Positions 24,488 through 34,010 of a DNA stretch of 64,000 bases are shown piece by piece. Each line of letters starts with the position of its first letter. Positions within the stretch are counted from its first letter, which is position 1. The notes beneath the pieces are model-generated. The model worked only from the letters and a program-made list of their open reading frames with translations, was not told the DNA's origin and made no database searches. Source of the DNA: Arenibacter sp. F26102 (GTDB lineage: Bacteria > Bacteroidota > Bacteroidia > Flavobacteriales > Flavobacteriaceae); NCBI RefSeq assembly GCF_023015865.1, contig NZ_JALKBC010000002.1, positions 248,001 to 312,000 on the forward strand. Direction: 5' to 3'. The translations under genes were made by a program, and so were the position numbers.

Positions 24488-24880
24488 TCACGCACAGGAT
24501 ACAGTTACTGAATGCGTGTGTCCGTCTCCAGAAGTAGAATCAACTGTTATTGAACTGTTACTTTTCAATGAATTAAAATTTGCCGCAGTTAGGGTTACTT
24601 CATGATTATGACCTGAACTTCCTTGAATAGAATAGATTTTCTGTGCGCCGGCCTGTATATCGGCTGTTGATACAGCTAAACTATGTCCGTGATTAGTGGC
24701 AATTGTACTCTTGGTTCCGTTAGCCAAACAGTTACCTTGTGGATTTGGATTTGGATTAGGGTCGGGGTTGGTATCCGAATCATTGTCGGAACTTGAACAC
24801 GCGACCAACGAATAGGCAGGCAAAGCAATAAGCATGGCCCCCATTGTTTTTTGAATAAAAGCTTTTCTGTCCATTTTCAT
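24488..24880 (-). CDS. His-motif lipoprotein of unknown function
   Basis: 130 residues. The N-terminus MKMDRKAFIQKTMGAMLIALPAYSLVACS combines an R-K type Tat-like start with a lipobox. A spacer rich in Asp-Pro-Asn is followed by a small beta domain with three spaced histidine pairs: NHGHSLAV, SGHNHEVTLT and DGHTHSVTV, plus two cysteines (one after the spacer, one at the C-terminal end). The repeated G-H-x-H strands suggest a copper or zinc site. I do not know a name for the family. It is monocistronic, convergent with the DUF5777 operon. Confidence 0.7.
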   Translation of the reverse strand: MKMDRKAFIQKTMGAMLIALPAYSLVACSSSDNDSDTNPDPNPNPNPQGNCLANGTKSTIATNHGHSLAVSTADIQAGAQKIYSIQGSSGHNHEVTLTAANFNSLKSNSSITVDSTSGDGHTHSVTVSCA

Positions 24881-25032
24881 GACTTTTTATATACAAGATA
24901 CTAAAAATTAGGAACTTATAGATCTATGGAAGCAGTTAATATGGGTGCTTAAACCCATAAAAATAAACTTAGGGGTATGAATGAAAAAAGATGGTAATGC
25001 TAGAATAATATTAAGATTAATACGGGTCTTTC

Positions 25033-25899
25033 TTAATCCGCCCTAGTGTTGCGCATTAATCCTTCCTGTGCCACGGAGGCGACCAGAACACCATTTCTGT
25101 CAAAAATACTCCCTCTGGAAAACCCTCTGGAATTACCTGCACTGGGACTGTCCATAGTATACAAAAGCCATTCGTCTATTTTAAATTTGCGGTGGAACCA
25201 TATGGCATGGTCTATACTGGCATAAAAAGTCTTTCCCTTCCTAAGTTCTTCGCGATGTGGTAGGGATGCGGTGGTAAGTATGTTGTAATCGGAGGCATAT
25301 GCCAATAACTGCTGCTGCAAGGGTAAATCGGCTTTTACCTTTTCCGTAGAGCGCATCCACATGTGGTTAAATGGCGGACCATTTTTAGCAAGTAGGGCGG
25401 TTAGGCGTTCTACCGGTTTAAATTCAAAAACTTTGGGATGTGTAAGTTTTATATAATTATAGGAGTCCGGATCTGTTTTTTCCATTTCCTCAATTTGTTC
25501 CAAGCTGTTCATTAATTTTTTTGGGGTAATTAAATTGGGCATGGTAATCTGATGCTCCACCCCATCTTCCTTGACCTGAAAAGATGCGGCCATGTTAAAG
25601 ATAGCCTTGCCGTTTTGCTTGGCTACCACTCTACGTGTAGTAAAACTACGTCCGTCCCTTAAACAATCTACTTCATAGGTAATGGGAATGCTCAGGTCTC
25701 CCCCTAAAATAAAATACCCGTGCATGGAGTGTGCAATGCGATCATCGGCAACTGTTTGGTAGGCGGCATGCAAAGACTGTCCCAATACCTGACCCCCAAA
25801 AACACGGCCCCAGGGAGCTTGATAGTTTTGTCCCACAAAGGTATTGTCATTAATACGTTCTAGGGTAAGTAATTGTATAAGTTCTTCTAAATTGCTCAT
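25033..25899 (-). CDS. tesB: Acyl-CoA thioesterase II (TesB)
   Basis: About 288 residues from ATG 25899 (MSNLEELIQLLTLERI; a longer start at 25917 is possible). Double hot-dog enzyme: first domain with QAPWGRVFGGQVLGQSLHAAYQTV and MHGYFILGGDLSIPI; second with DYNILTTASLPHRE and the catalytic region ASIDHAIWFHRKFKIDEWLLYTMDSPSAGNSRGFSRGSIF. It hydrolyses acyl-CoA to free acid and CoA in the cytoplasm. It is 42 bp downstream of the carboxyltransferase gene and is the last member of the acyl-CoA carboxylase operon, where it may relieve CoA trapping. Confidence 0.93.
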   Translation of the reverse strand: MSNLEELIQLLTLERINDNTFVGQNYQAPWGRVFGGQVLGQSLHAAYQTVADDRIAHSMHGYFILGGDLSIPITYEVDCLRDGRSFTTRRVVAKQNGKAIFNMAASFQVKEDGVEHQITMPNLITPKKLMNSLEQIEEMEKTDPDSYNYIKLTHPKVFEFKPVERLTALLAKNGPPFNHMWMRSTEKVKADLPLQQQLLAYASDYNILTTASLPHREELRKGKTFYASIDHAIWFHRKFKIDEWLLYTMDSPSAGNSRGFSRGSIFDRNGVLVASVAQEGLMRNTRAD

Positions 25900-25941
25900 G
25901 TGATGGTATTGATTCAATATTACTTTAAGCTGTTGGTAAAA

Positions 25942-27483
25942 TTACAAAGGTATGTTTCCGTGTTTTTTCTTTGGCAAATTCACCACTTTATTCTCTAACA
26001 GGGCAAAGGCCTTTATTAATTTTCTACGGGTATTCTTGGGGTGAATAACTTCGTCTATAAACCCTCTTTCCGCCGCGCTATAGGGGTTGGCAAATTTATT
26101 GGCGTATTCCTCCTCTTTTTCCTTTAGAATGGCATCGGGGTCATCTGCCGAAGTGATCTCTTTCCTGAAAATAATCTCGCTTGCTCCCTTGGCACCCATT
26201 ACCGCAATTTCGGCTCCTGGCCATGCATAGTTAAGGTCTGCCCCAATATGTTTGGAATTCATAACGTCATACGCACCACCGTAAGCTTTTCGGGTAATAA
26301 CAGTGACTTTGGGAACCGTGGCCTCACTTAGGGCATATAGCAACTTGGCACCATTGGTGATAATACCGTTCCATTCCTGGTCCGTACCTGGTAGGAATCC
26401 AGGAACATCTACCAATACCAAAAGTGGAATATTGAAACAATCACAAAAACGGGTAAATCGGGCTGCTTTTTTGGAACTGTTTACATCTAAAACTCCGGCC
26501 AGGCTCATGGGCTGATTGGCAACTATCCCAATACTTTTTCCCGCCAACCTTGCAAATCCCACGACTATATTTTCCGCATAATGCTTATGGACTTCAAAGA
26601 ATGGGGAATCATCAATGATTTCAGTTATGATATGTCGCATATCATATGGCTGATTGGCGTTTTCGGGAATAATGGTTTCCAACTTTTCCCGGATTTCCGT
26701 ATTTAAGGAATAGGGCAGTGGTTTTGTTGTTTCCTCACAATTTTGAGGCAAGAAACCAATGAGTTCCTTTATTTGAGCAATACAATCCAAATCATTTTCC
26801 GCTGTAAAATGGGTAACGCCGGATTTGGTGGCATGGGTCATTGCCCCGCCCAATTCTTCCGAACTAACCTCTTCATTGGTTACCGTTTTTACAACATTGG
26901 GCCCGGTGACGAACATATAACTGGAATTTTCCACCATTAGGGTAAAGTCGGTCATGGCAGGGGAGTAGACAGCTCCACCTGCACAGGGGCCCATAATGGC
27001 CGATATTTGTGGGATAACGCCGGAAGCCATTACATTTCTGTGAAAGATATCTGCATAACCGCCTAATGATCTTACACCTTCCTGTATTCTTGCTCCGCCA
27101 CTGTCGTTCAATCCAATTAAGGGAACTCCTATTTTCATGGCCATATCCATTACCTTGCAAATTTTTTCGGCATGGGTTTCGGAAAGTGAACCTCCAAATA
27201 CGGTAAAATCCTGGGCGAAAACACAGACCTGTCTACCATTAATGGTTCCATAACCGGTAACTACCCCATCGCCATAAAATATTTGTTTACCCATACCAAA
27301 ATCTTTGGTTCTGTGGGTTACCAAGGCACCCAGCTCTTCAAACGAACCCTCGTCCAATAAAAAATGAATGCGCTCACGGGCTGTAAGTTTGCTCTTGGAA
27401 TGCTGGGCATCTATACGTTTTTGACCTCCACCCAATTTTGCCTTGGCAATTTTATCTTCGAGTGCTTTTATGTTTTCCTTCAT
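25942..27483 (-). CDS. pccB: Acyl-CoA carboxylase carboxyltransferase (beta) subunit
   Basis: 513 residues with two crotonase-like carboxyltransferase domains. N-terminal region: [65 protein letters not shown] and [19 protein letters not shown]-terminal: [47 protein letters not shown] and [25 protein letters not shown]. This is the propionyl/acyl-CoA carboxylase type, not bacterial AccA/AccD. It transfers CO2 from carboxybiotin to propionyl-CoA (or a related acyl-CoA), forming methylmalonyl-CoA. Substrate choice is inferred from the family. Confidence 0.92.
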   Translation of the reverse strand: MKENIKALEDKIAKAKLGGGQKRIDAQHSKSKLTARERIHFLLDEGSFEELGALVTHRTKDFGMGKQIFYGDGVVTGYGTINGRQVCVFAQDFTVFGGSLSETHAEKICKVMDMAMKIGVPLIGLNDSGGARIQEGVRSLGGYADIFHRNVMASGVIPQISAIMGPCAGGAVYSPAMTDFTLMVENSSYMFVTGPNVVKTVTNEEVSSEELGGAMTHATKSGVTHFTAENDLDCIAQIKELIGFLPQNCEETTKPLPYSLNTEIREKLETIIPENANQPYDMRHIITEIIDDSPFFEVHKHYAENIVVGFARLAGKSIGIVANQPMSLAGVLDVNSSKKAARFTRFCDCFNIPLLVLVDVPGFLPGTDQEWNGIITNGAKLLYALSEATVPKVTVITRKAYGGAYDVMNSKHIGADLNYAWPGAEIAVMGAKGASEIIFRKEITSADDPDAILKEKEEEYANKFANPYSAAERGFIDEVIHPKNTRRKLIKAFALLENKVVNLPKKKHGNIPL

Positions 27484-27528
27484 TAACTAATGCTTTTTGC
27501 CATTTAAAATTATTGGTCCATGTGGCGT

Positions 27529-29007
27529 TTATCTCTTGGTTCTATTTAATGACCAATTGGAGTTTTTATAATCGGGAAGTCTAAGCTGATCGTTGTGCTC
27601 CAAGAACAGTTTTAACCCTACCAAAGCTGCAATTTTACGCTCCTGCCCATATTGTTGGTGTAATAATTCCGGTGTGAAGTAGTTCTTTACAAAATGGGTA
27701 TCGAAATTTCCGGAAGTGAAGGCTTCATGTTCACAAACAAACTTCCCAAAAGATAGGGTAGTGGAAATCCCCTTGATCTTAAAGTCCGATATGGCACGGA
27801 TCATTAATTGAATGGCTTCCTCACGATCTTTTCCATAAGTAATTAACTTGGCCAACATGGGGTCATAAAAAATGGGTATGGTCATGCCTTCCTCAAAGCC
27901 GTCATCCAATCTAATGCCTTCGCCTACTGGACGCTTATAGGTTTCCAAAGTGCCCATACTGGGTAAAAAATTGTTCATGGGATCCTCCGCATAGACCCTA
28001 ACTTCAAGAGCATGTCCCTTAATACTTAAATCCTCCTGTGAAAATGCCAATTTTTCATTTCTAGCAATTTTTATCTGTTGCTCCACCAGATCAATACCAG
28101 TAATCAATTCCGTTACCGGATGCTCTACCTGCAAGCGGGTGTTCATTTCAAGAAAATAAAATTTGTTATCACCATCCAATAGAAACTCCACGGTTCCTGC
28201 ACCTACATAGTCACACGCCTTGGCTACTTTTACGGCCGCTTCCCCCATTGCTGTTCTTATTTCTGGAGTCAATATGGCAGATGGAGCTTCTTCCACAACT
28301 TTTTGGTGTCTTCTTTGTATACTACATTCCCGTTCAAAAAGGTGTAAAATATTGCCATGGGTATCGGCCAGTATTTGGATTTCAATATGTCTGGGAGATT
28401 CAATATATTTTTCCAAGAAGACGGAACCATTTCCAAAAGCAGCCTTGGCCTCGCTAATGGCACGCTCCATTTGTTCAGGTAATTCGGAAAGGTGATGTAC
28501 TACCCTCATGCCTTTACCTCCGCCACCGGCTGAGGCTTTTATTAAAACAGGAAAGCCGATATTTTTGGAAATTTTCTGGGCCAGGGCAATATCGGTAATG
28601 GCCTCCTCAATTCCAGGTACCATGGGAATATTATAACCTTTTACGGCCTCTTTGGCCGCTAATTTATCGCCCATAACTTCTATGGCATGTGGTTTTGGAC
28701 CAATAAAACATAGTCCGTTTTTGGTTACAAGTTGGGCAAAAGCAGCATTCTCACTTAAAAACCCATAGCCTGGGTGAATACCTTCAGCCTTGGTTTGGTG
28801 GGCCGCATTCACTATTTTATCCATATCCAAGTAGGATTCCGAAGAGGGTGAATTTCCCAAATGTACCGCCTCATTTGCAAAGCGAACATGAGGCGCGTCC
28901 CTATCTGCATCCGAATAAACGGCAACGGTTTTTATCCCCATCTTATGGGCTGTCCGCATGATCCGTAATGCTATTTCTCCACGGTTGGCTACCAATATTT
29001 TTTTCAT
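27529..29007 (-). CDS. accC: Biotin carboxylase subunit of acyl-CoA carboxylase
   Basis: 492 residues, ATP-grasp enzyme that carboxylates biotin. N-terminal LVANRGEIALRIMRTAHKMG, the glycine-rich ATP loop KASAGGGGKGMRVV, catalytic-site strings HIEIQILADTHGNILHLFERECSIQRRHQKVVEEAPS and VEFLLDGDNKFYFLEMNTRLQVEHPVTE, and EVRVYAEDP near the end. A C-terminal extension of about 40 residues goes beyond plain AccC, as usual in the acyl-CoA carboxylase alpha subunits of Flavobacteriia where the biotin carrier is a separate protein. It sits 13 bp downstream of the carrier gene. Confidence 0.93.
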   Translation of the reverse strand: MKKILVANRGEIALRIMRTAHKMGIKTVAVYSDADRDAPHVRFANEAVHLGNSPSSESYLDMDKIVNAAHQTKAEGIHPGYGFLSENAAFAQLVTKNGLCFIGPKPHAIEVMGDKLAAKEAVKGYNIPMVPGIEEAITDIALAQKISKNIGFPVLIKASAGGGGKGMRVVHHLSELPEQMERAISEAKAAFGNGSVFLEKYIESPRHIEIQILADTHGNILHLFERECSIQRRHQKVVEEAPSAILTPEIRTAMGEAAVKVAKACDYVGAGTVEFLLDGDNKFYFLEMNTRLQVEHPVTELITGIDLVEQQIKIARNEKLAFSQEDLSIKGHALEVRVYAEDPMNNFLPSMGTLETYKRPVGEGIRLDDGFEEGMTIPIFYDPMLAKLITYGKDREEAIQLMIRAISDFKIKGISTTLSFGKFVCEHEAFTSGNFDTHFVKNYFTPELLHQQYGQERKIAALVGLKLFLEHNDQLRLPDYKNSNWSLNRTKR

Positions 29008-29020
29008 CTATATACTAAGC

Positions 29021-29500
29021 TTATTCCATTTCAATTATAATCTGTCCTTTGTCAACCGCATCATTAACTTTGACTTCGATATTTTTTACAATCCCTTCCC
29101 CAGTGGAAGTGATTATATTTTCCATTTTCATTGCCGATAGCACGATCAACGGGTTACCGGCTTCCACCTTTTGCCCTATCGTGGCCATAATATCTATAAT
29201 AAGTCCGGGCATAGGAGCTTTAATACTATTTATTTTATGCGTTTTGGCAGTTAATAAACCCATTTTTTCAACCATCTGATCGTATTCGTCCGCCAGGGTC
29301 ATTTCATAACTATTGCCATTGACCTCCACAGTCATTGTTTTGCTGGCAAAATCGGCATTTAGGATATTGACGATATAGGATTGATTGTCCTGTAAGGCAT
29401 GATATTGCAGCGTACCAGTGGCAATTATATCTGAGGATACGATATCCTTTGGGCCAATATTAAAATTTTCCTTATCAACAATGATATTATAGTGGGTCAT
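29021..29500 (-). CDS. Biotin carboxyl carrier subunit of acyl-CoA carboxylase
   Basis: 159 residues; the C-terminal 70 residues form the biotinyl domain with the biotinylation motif AMKM (LIVLSAMKMENIITSTGEG) preceded by IKAPMPGLIIDIMATIGQKVEAGN. The N-terminal part has small beta strands (QSYIVNILNADFASKTMTVEVNG) that dock it to the carboxylase, as in acyl-CoA carboxylases rather than AccB of fatty-acid synthesis. First gene of the operon carrier - biotin carboxylase - carboxyltransferase - TesB. A dyad exactly filling the promoter spacer upstream (29606-29624) may be its operator. Confidence 0.92.
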   Translation of the reverse strand: MTHYNIIVDKENFNIGPKDIVSSDIIATGTLQYHALQDNQSYIVNILNADFASKTMTVEVNGNSYEMTLADEYDQMVEKMGLLTAKTHKINSIKAPMPGLIIDIMATIGQKVEAGNPLIVLSAMKMENIITSTGEGIVKNIEVKVNDAVDKGQIIIEME

Positions 29501-29597
29501 ATATTACAGTTTCATAACCCGGCACGGAATTATTTTACTAGGACCAGGTGCCAGGATCAATTAGCTAAAAAATTACCTAGGATTACTAAGTTTCATC

Positions 29598-29624
29598 TAA
29601 ATGTAAAATGGTATTAAACCATTT
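29598..29624 (-). promoter_or_regulatory. Carboxylase operon promoter/operator candidate
   Basis: On the minus strand a -7-like TACATTTA (29605-29598) is preceded by exactly 19 bp that are the perfect dyad AAATGGT-N5-ACCATTT (29624-29606). A TTTG at the -33 place is not seen. The position suggests a repressor that blocks the promoter, perhaps acyl-CoA responsive (inference). Confidence 0.45.
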
Positions 29625-29950
29625 GGTAATGGTGGAAATCTTAATTATCCATACTTGTGCTTTCAATGTTTAGGTTGAAAGTAATTTTAAACAGTCCTAA
29701 ATAATATTAGGCCAATAGCACAGATGATTCTGGTTTAGTGCTTTCACTAAGATATGTAAAAGATTTAAAAGACAATTGCGTCCAGGATATTTCCCAACAT
29801 TCAAAAATAATAGAACTTATAGAAAGAAGTAGGTAGTACTTTGATACTCAAGGGCTTGATATTTTTCTTGAAGTTTTGTTCCATAAGAAGGGGCTGTATA
29901 CTTGATTCACTCCCCTTAAAATTTTTAAAAAAGGACAATTTTATCCTTAA

Positions 29951-29995
29951 TATGATTTTTATCATGTTTTTTGTTTCAATGGCAGCCTAATTTTG
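29951..29995 (+). promoter_or_regulatory. Crp/Fnr-type site and -7 element before the nos operon
   Basis: TGAT-TTTT-ATCA (29953-29964; FNR-like half sites) is centred 36.5 bp upstream of the end of TAATTTTG (29988-29995). With transcription starting about 5 bp after the -7 element, the site is centred near -41.5, the class II activator position. It replaces the -33 element, which is absent. The first codon downstream is at 30113. Confidence 0.7.
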
Positions 29996-30112
29996 TCCAA
30001 ATAAATTGTTAAAACCAATAAACGATAAGTGAAATGGACAATTCATATGCACCGATTTAAATATTACGAATAATTAATAAACATTGACCAATAACAATTA
30101 AATAATAAGCAA

Positions 30113-30619
30113 ATGAAAATAATTTTAAAAAGTAGCGCAGTTCTTTTTTCGGTTTTGATGATGAGCTGTGGTGGTAAAGAAGAAAAGAAAAAAGAAGGTT
30201 TTAGTGTAGATAGGGCAAAAACTACAACCGAGCAACCTGCACCCAATCCGGCGGAAGTAACTACCAAGGCTTCAGAGACCATTGATTTAACCAATAAGGG
30301 GGTGGGGCCAATTACCTCTGTAACCTTGGCGGCCGAAATTGATCAAGAAATGGCTAAAAAAGGTGAGGAAATATACGGTCAAATGTGTTTGGCCTGCCAT
30401 AGAGTTGGTAAGAAGTTCATTGGGCCGGCCCCAGATGGTGTCTTGGAAAGACGTAGTCCGGAATGGGTCATGAACATGATTTTGAATCCTGAGGTTATGG
30501 TTAAGGAAGATCCATTGGCAAAAGCATTATTGGCAGAGTTTAACGGCGCTCCAATGGCCAATCAAAATCTAACCGAAGAACAGGCAAGAGCAGTATTGGA
30601 ATATTTTAGAACCTTATAA
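30113..30619 (+). CDS. c-type cytochrome lipoprotein of the nos cluster
   Basis: 168 residues; lipobox LMMSC followed by a basic and Pro/Thr-rich linker, then a mono-heme cytochrome c domain (about 80-168) with CLACH in IYGQMCLACHRVGKKFIGP and a Met ligand region NGAPMANQNLTEEQARAVLEYF. It is the first gene after the Crp/Fnr-type site and lies 18 bp before the fasciclin gene, ahead of nosZ. A natural role is electron donor to NosZ in the periplasm, replacing NosR which is absent here. Confidence 0.9.
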   Translation: MKIILKSSAVLFSVLMMSCGGKEEKKKEGFSVDRAKTTTEQPAPNPAEVTTKASETIDLTNKGVGPITSVTLAAEIDQEMAKKGEEIYGQMCLACHRVGKKFIGPAPDGVLERRSPEWVMNMILNPEVMVKEDPLAKALLAEFNGAPMANQNLTEEQARAVLEYFRTL

Positions 30620-30637
30620 AATTAAATATATACAACT

Positions 30638-31219
30638 ATGTTTCCGACCAATTACATAAAATTAATGGTGGTGTCATTTTTTATTCTGGGCCTTACGTCC
30701 GGTTGTAAAAATGAATCAAAAACGACAACGACTCCAAATTCTGACAATGTAGGAACGGAAGAGGTGGAAAAGCAGGGACAAGCCTACATAGAGAATGATG
30801 GTTCTACCCCTAATGTATTGCAAATTGCCATAGGCTCCCCGGACCATACCACTTTAGTGGCGGCCGTGCAGGCTGCACAATTGGAAAACGTTTTGGTAAA
30901 TGCAGGTCCCCTAATGGTATTTGCACCTACGAATGAGGCTTTTGCCGCACTACCGGCAGGTACTGTGGAAGATCTTTTAAAACCGGAGAACAAAGACGCT
31001 TTGGCAAATATTCTAAAATATCATGTTACCGCTGGTAATTACAGCAAGGAATTTTTAATGAAGTTTAAAAAATTGGGGCAGGCCAATGATCAGAACGTTG
31101 CCGTTGAGGTAGTAGGGGAAGATGTTTTGGTAGGAGGCGCTAAAATTTTGGCCAGTGTACCTGCGGGCAATGGAATAGTACATGTGGTAGACAAGGTAAT
31201 GTTACCTACTACAGAATAA
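30638..31219 (+). CDS. Fasciclin-domain lipoprotein
   Basis: 193 residues; lipobox LTSGC, a Thr/Asn-rich linker, and one FAS1 domain (about 60-193): TLVAAVQAAQLENVLVNAGPL, VFAPTNEAFAALPAGTVEDLLKPENKDALANILKYHV and NGIVHVVDKVMLP. FAS1 domains mediate extracellular protein or surface binding. It lies between the cytochrome c gene and nosZ in the same operon, a position that suggests a scaffold or docking role at the outer face of the inner membrane (inference). No metal motif is visible. Confidence 0.9.
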   Translation: MFPTNYIKLMVVSFFILGLTSGCKNESKTTTTPNSDNVGTEEVEKQGQAYIENDGSTPNVLQIAIGSPDHTTLVAAVQAAQLENVLVNAGPLMVFAPTNEAFAALPAGTVEDLLKPENKDALANILKYHVTAGNYSKEFLMKFKKLGQANDQNVAVEVVGEDVLVGGAKILASVPAGNGIVHVVDKVMLPTTE

Positions 31220-31253
31220 CTATAAAACTCAATAAACAATTAAATTATAAACA

Positions 31254-33215
31254 ATGAAAAAATATACTTATTTAGTACTAGGATTCTTAGGCTTTGCCGG
31301 CTTATTGACGAGTTGCGGTAACGGTAACCAAGGTAAAGGTTCTTCCGGGGCATTAAACTCGAGCAATGCCGAAAAAGTCTATGTGGCTCCAGGGGAACAT
31401 GATGAATTTTACGCTTTCATGTCTGGAGGATATAGTGGCAATTTAACAGTTTACGGCCTGCCATCTGGACGTATGTTCAAGGAAATTCCCGTATTCTCAC
31501 AATTTCCCACTTCGGGCTATGGCTATTCTGAAGAAACAAAGCCTATGTTAAATACCTCTCACGGGTTTGTGCCCTGGGATGATTCCCACCACCCAGATAT
31601 TTCGCAAACTAACGGAGAACTGGATGGACGCTGGATCTTTATTAATGGTAATAATACACCAAGGATTGCACGGATAAGCTTAACGACCTTTGAAACAGAA
31701 GAGATTATTGAGGTGCCCAATAGTGCCGGTAATCACAGTTCATCTTTTGTTACAGAGAATTCTGAATATGTTGTGGCTGGAACACGCTTTTCGGTACCTA
31801 TTCCACAGCGTGATATGCCCATAAACGAGTATAAAGGAAACTTTCAAGGGGCTCTATCTTTCATAAGTGTTGAGCCCGAACACGGCCATATGGATATTAA
31901 ATTCCAAATCATAATGCCTGGGTTTAACTATGATCTTTCGCATCCCGGACGTGGAAAATCCCATGGTTGGTTCTTCTTTACTACCTATAATACTGAGGAA
32001 GCCAGTACATTACAAGAAGTGAATTCTTCCCAGAACGACAAAGATTTTATAGCCGCTATAAACTGGAAAAAGGTTGAGGAGTATGTTAACAATGGTGGAG
32101 GAACCAAAATGCCGGCCAATTACGCGCATAACGTATATGATGAGTCTACACATACAGCAACAAGTACCATGAAAAAAGAAGTACTTACAGTAAACCCACT
32201 AGATGTACCTGGCGCGGTATTCTTTCTGCCAACTCCAAAATCTCCCCACGGTTGTGATGTTGATCCTTCTGGAGAATACATCATTGGTAATGGTAAATTA
32301 TCTGCGGACTTAACAATACACTCTTTTGATAATATGATTGCTGCTATTGAGGGTAAAAAGTTTGATGGTGAGGCGTATGGTATACCTATCTTGAAATTTG
32401 AAGATGTACTTGCCGGGACGGTAAAAAGTGGTGGTCTTGGGCCATTGCATACCGAGTTTGATGGTGAGGGCAATGCATATACTACCTTCTTTATTTCTTC
32501 GGAAGTTGTAAAATGGAAATTGGGGACTTGGGAGGTTATCGATAGAAAACCAACTTATTACTCTGTAGGTCACTTGATGATTCCAGGTGGAAATTCAAGA
32601 AAACCTTTTGGAAAGTATGTAGTAGCACTTAATAAGATTACAAAAGATAGGTATTTACCAGTTGGTCCAGAGATGGAGCACTCGGCTCAGATTTATGATA
32701 TCTCTGGTGAAAAAATGGAACTTCTTTATGATTTCCCTACTCATGGGGAGCCACATTATGCAGCAGGAATCCCAGCTGAATTGTTGGCTCCTAAATCGAA
32801 AAAGTTTTATAAACTCTCAGAAAACAAACACCCCTACGCTACTTTAGGAGCAAATGATGCCAAAGTGGTACGTGAAGGTAAAGATGTACATATTTATATG
32901 TCAACGATACGAAGCCATTTTACCCCCGATAACATTGAAGGTGTCAAGGTAGGTGACAAGGTGTATTTTCATATAACGAATCAAGAGCAGGATTTTGATG
33001 TACCACACGGTTTTGCTGTGATAGGAGCAAATACCTCAGAATTGTTGGTTATGCCAGGGCAGACCAAGACAATAATTTGGGAGCCTAAGCAAGTTGGGGT
33101 ATGGCCGTTCTATTGTACCGATTTCTGTTCTGCTCTTCACCAGGAGATGCAAGGTTATGTTAGGGTTTCACCGGCAAGTTCCAATTTGGAAATTTCATGG
33201 TCCCTAGGCGATTAG
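31254..33215 (+). CDS. nosZ: Nitrous oxide reductase, Sec-dependent (clade II)
   Basis: 653 residues. Reduces N2O to N2 in the periplasm. The N-terminus MKKYTYLVLGFLGFAGLLTSCG is a Sec/lipoprotein-type signal with no twin arginine, the mark of clade II (atypical) NosZ. The seven-bladed propeller with the CuZ histidines includes DDSHHPD, GNHSSSFV, HPGRGKSHGWFFFT and KSPHGCDVDPSGEYI. The C-terminal cupredoxin CuA domain has H585 (DVPHGFAV) and the C621-x3-C625-x3-H629-x2-M632 set in CTDFCSALHQEM. Catalytically complete. It is followed by an intrinsic terminator and the accessory genes nosL, nosD, nosF, nosY. Confidence 0.97.
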   Translation: MKKYTYLVLGFLGFAGLLTSCGNGNQGKGSSGALNSSNAEKVYVAPGEHDEFYAFMSGGYSGNLTVYGLPSGRMFKEIPVFSQFPTSGYGYSEETKPMLNTSHGFVPWDDSHHPDISQTNGELDGRWIFINGNNTPRIARISLTTFETEEIIEVPNSAGNHSSSFVTENSEYVVAGTRFSVPIPQRDMPINEYKGNFQGALSFISVEPEHGHMDIKFQIIMPGFNYDLSHPGRGKSHGWFFFTTYNTEEASTLQEVNSSQNDKDFIAAINWKKVEEYVNNGGGTKMPANYAHNVYDESTHTATSTMKKEVLTVNPLDVPGAVFFLPTPKSPHGCDVDPSGEYIIGNGKLSADLTIHSFDNMIAAIEGKKFDGEAYGIPILKFEDVLAGTVKSGGLGPLHTEFDGEGNAYTTFFISSEVVKWKLGTWEVIDRKPTYYSVGHLMIPGGNSRKPFGKYVVALNKITKDRYLPVGPEMEHSAQIYDISGEKMELLYDFPTHGEPHYAAGIPAELLAPKSKKFYKLSENKHPYATLGANDAKVVREGKDVHIYMSTIRSHFTPDNIEGVKVGDKVYFHITNQEQDFDVPHGFAVIGANTSELLVMPGQTKTIIWEPKQVGVWPFYCTDFCSALHQEMQGYVRVSPASSNLEISWSLGD

Positions 33216-33240
33216 TTTTACTTAAATTTTGTTTTTAATA

Positions 33241-33280
33241 AAAAAAAGCGGGTCTGGTTTAACTATCTGCCCGCTTTTTT
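33241..33280 (+). terminator. Intrinsic terminator after nosZ
   Basis: AAGCGGG and CCCGCTT arms around a 17-nt loop, flanked by A and T runs. Some read-through or a separate promoter must serve the downstream nos genes. Confidence 0.75.
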
Positions 33281-33347
33281 AACAAGTTAAAGAATAGGAA
33301 AACCATCCAAAACATTTTTCGATTTGTAACTTATAAAGACCGCAGTA

Positions 33348-33992
33348 ATGAAAAAAGCAAGTTTATTAATGATTATAGGCCCATTGTTTTTATTGGGTTT
33401 GTTTGCCTTTCCTTTATGGAATATTATGTTGGGTGCACCACAGTATCCCGAGCCATTGGGAATGAATATACATATCTCGGGAATTCAGGGTGTCTCGGAA
33501 TTTGATCTGCAGAATATAGACGGGCTCAATCATTATATAGGAATGAAGACCATACCTAAACCTGGTGAAATGTGGGAATTTAATATTTTCCCCAAGGTTA
33601 TTATCGGAATGATAGTCTTCGGGGTACTTATAGGGCTGCTGGGATTTTATGGAAAAGTAGATTACAAATGGTTTTTGGGCTGGTTTCTTCTAATGTCTAT
33701 TTTAGGAATATTGGGTATGTACGATTTTAATGTATGGTTAACGGACTATGGCTCCAATTTAGATCCCCACGCCATTATAAAAGTGGTTAATGAGGATGGA
33801 ACGCCAATGACTTATAAACCGCCCTTGTTTGGGAATCAAAAGATGTTGAATTTTGACGTAACTTCACTTCCAAGTTTTGGTGCATACGCCATGTTTGTTG
33901 GCATGGCACTTACTTTGGCAGCTTCATATTTAGGCTGGAAAAGCACGAGGTCCGTTGTAAAACAGGAGCCAAAAGAAGCGGTTGCCGCATAA
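33348..33992 (+). CDS. Membrane protein of the nos cluster (NosB-like position)
   Basis: 214 residues with about four transmembrane helices: SLLMIIGPLFLLGLFAFPLW at the N-terminus, FPKVIIGMIVFGVLIGLLGF, FLGWFLLMSILGILGMYDF and YAMFVGMALTLAASYLGW. Two extracytoplasmic loops contain APQYPEPLGMNIHISGI and YGSNLDPHAIIKV. Clade II nos clusters often have a membrane protein right after nosZ (NosB), which this may be; I cannot confirm homology. The next gene is nosL, 18 bp away. Role probably in electron supply or NosZ maturation (inference). Confidence 0.7.
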   Translation: MKKASLLMIIGPLFLLGLFAFPLWNIMLGAPQYPEPLGMNIHISGIQGVSEFDLQNIDGLNHYIGMKTIPKPGEMWEFNIFPKVIIGMIVFGVLIGLLGFYGKVDYKWFLGWFLLMSILGILGMYDFNVWLTDYGSNLDPHAIIKVVNEDGTPMTYKPPLFGNQKMLNFDVTSLPSFGAYAMFVGMALTLAASYLGWKSTRSVVKQEPKEAVAA

Positions 33993-34010
33993 TTTTAAAA
34001 AATTGAAGGT

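Larger units (their letters stand above)
29501..30112. other. Divergent regulatory region between carboxylase operon and nos operon
   Basis: 612 bp, AT-rich, no convincing gene. It holds a dyad AAATGGT-N5-ACCATTT (29606-29624) on the carboxylase side and a Crp/Fnr-type site with a -7 element on the nos side (29951-29995). Confidence 0.7.
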
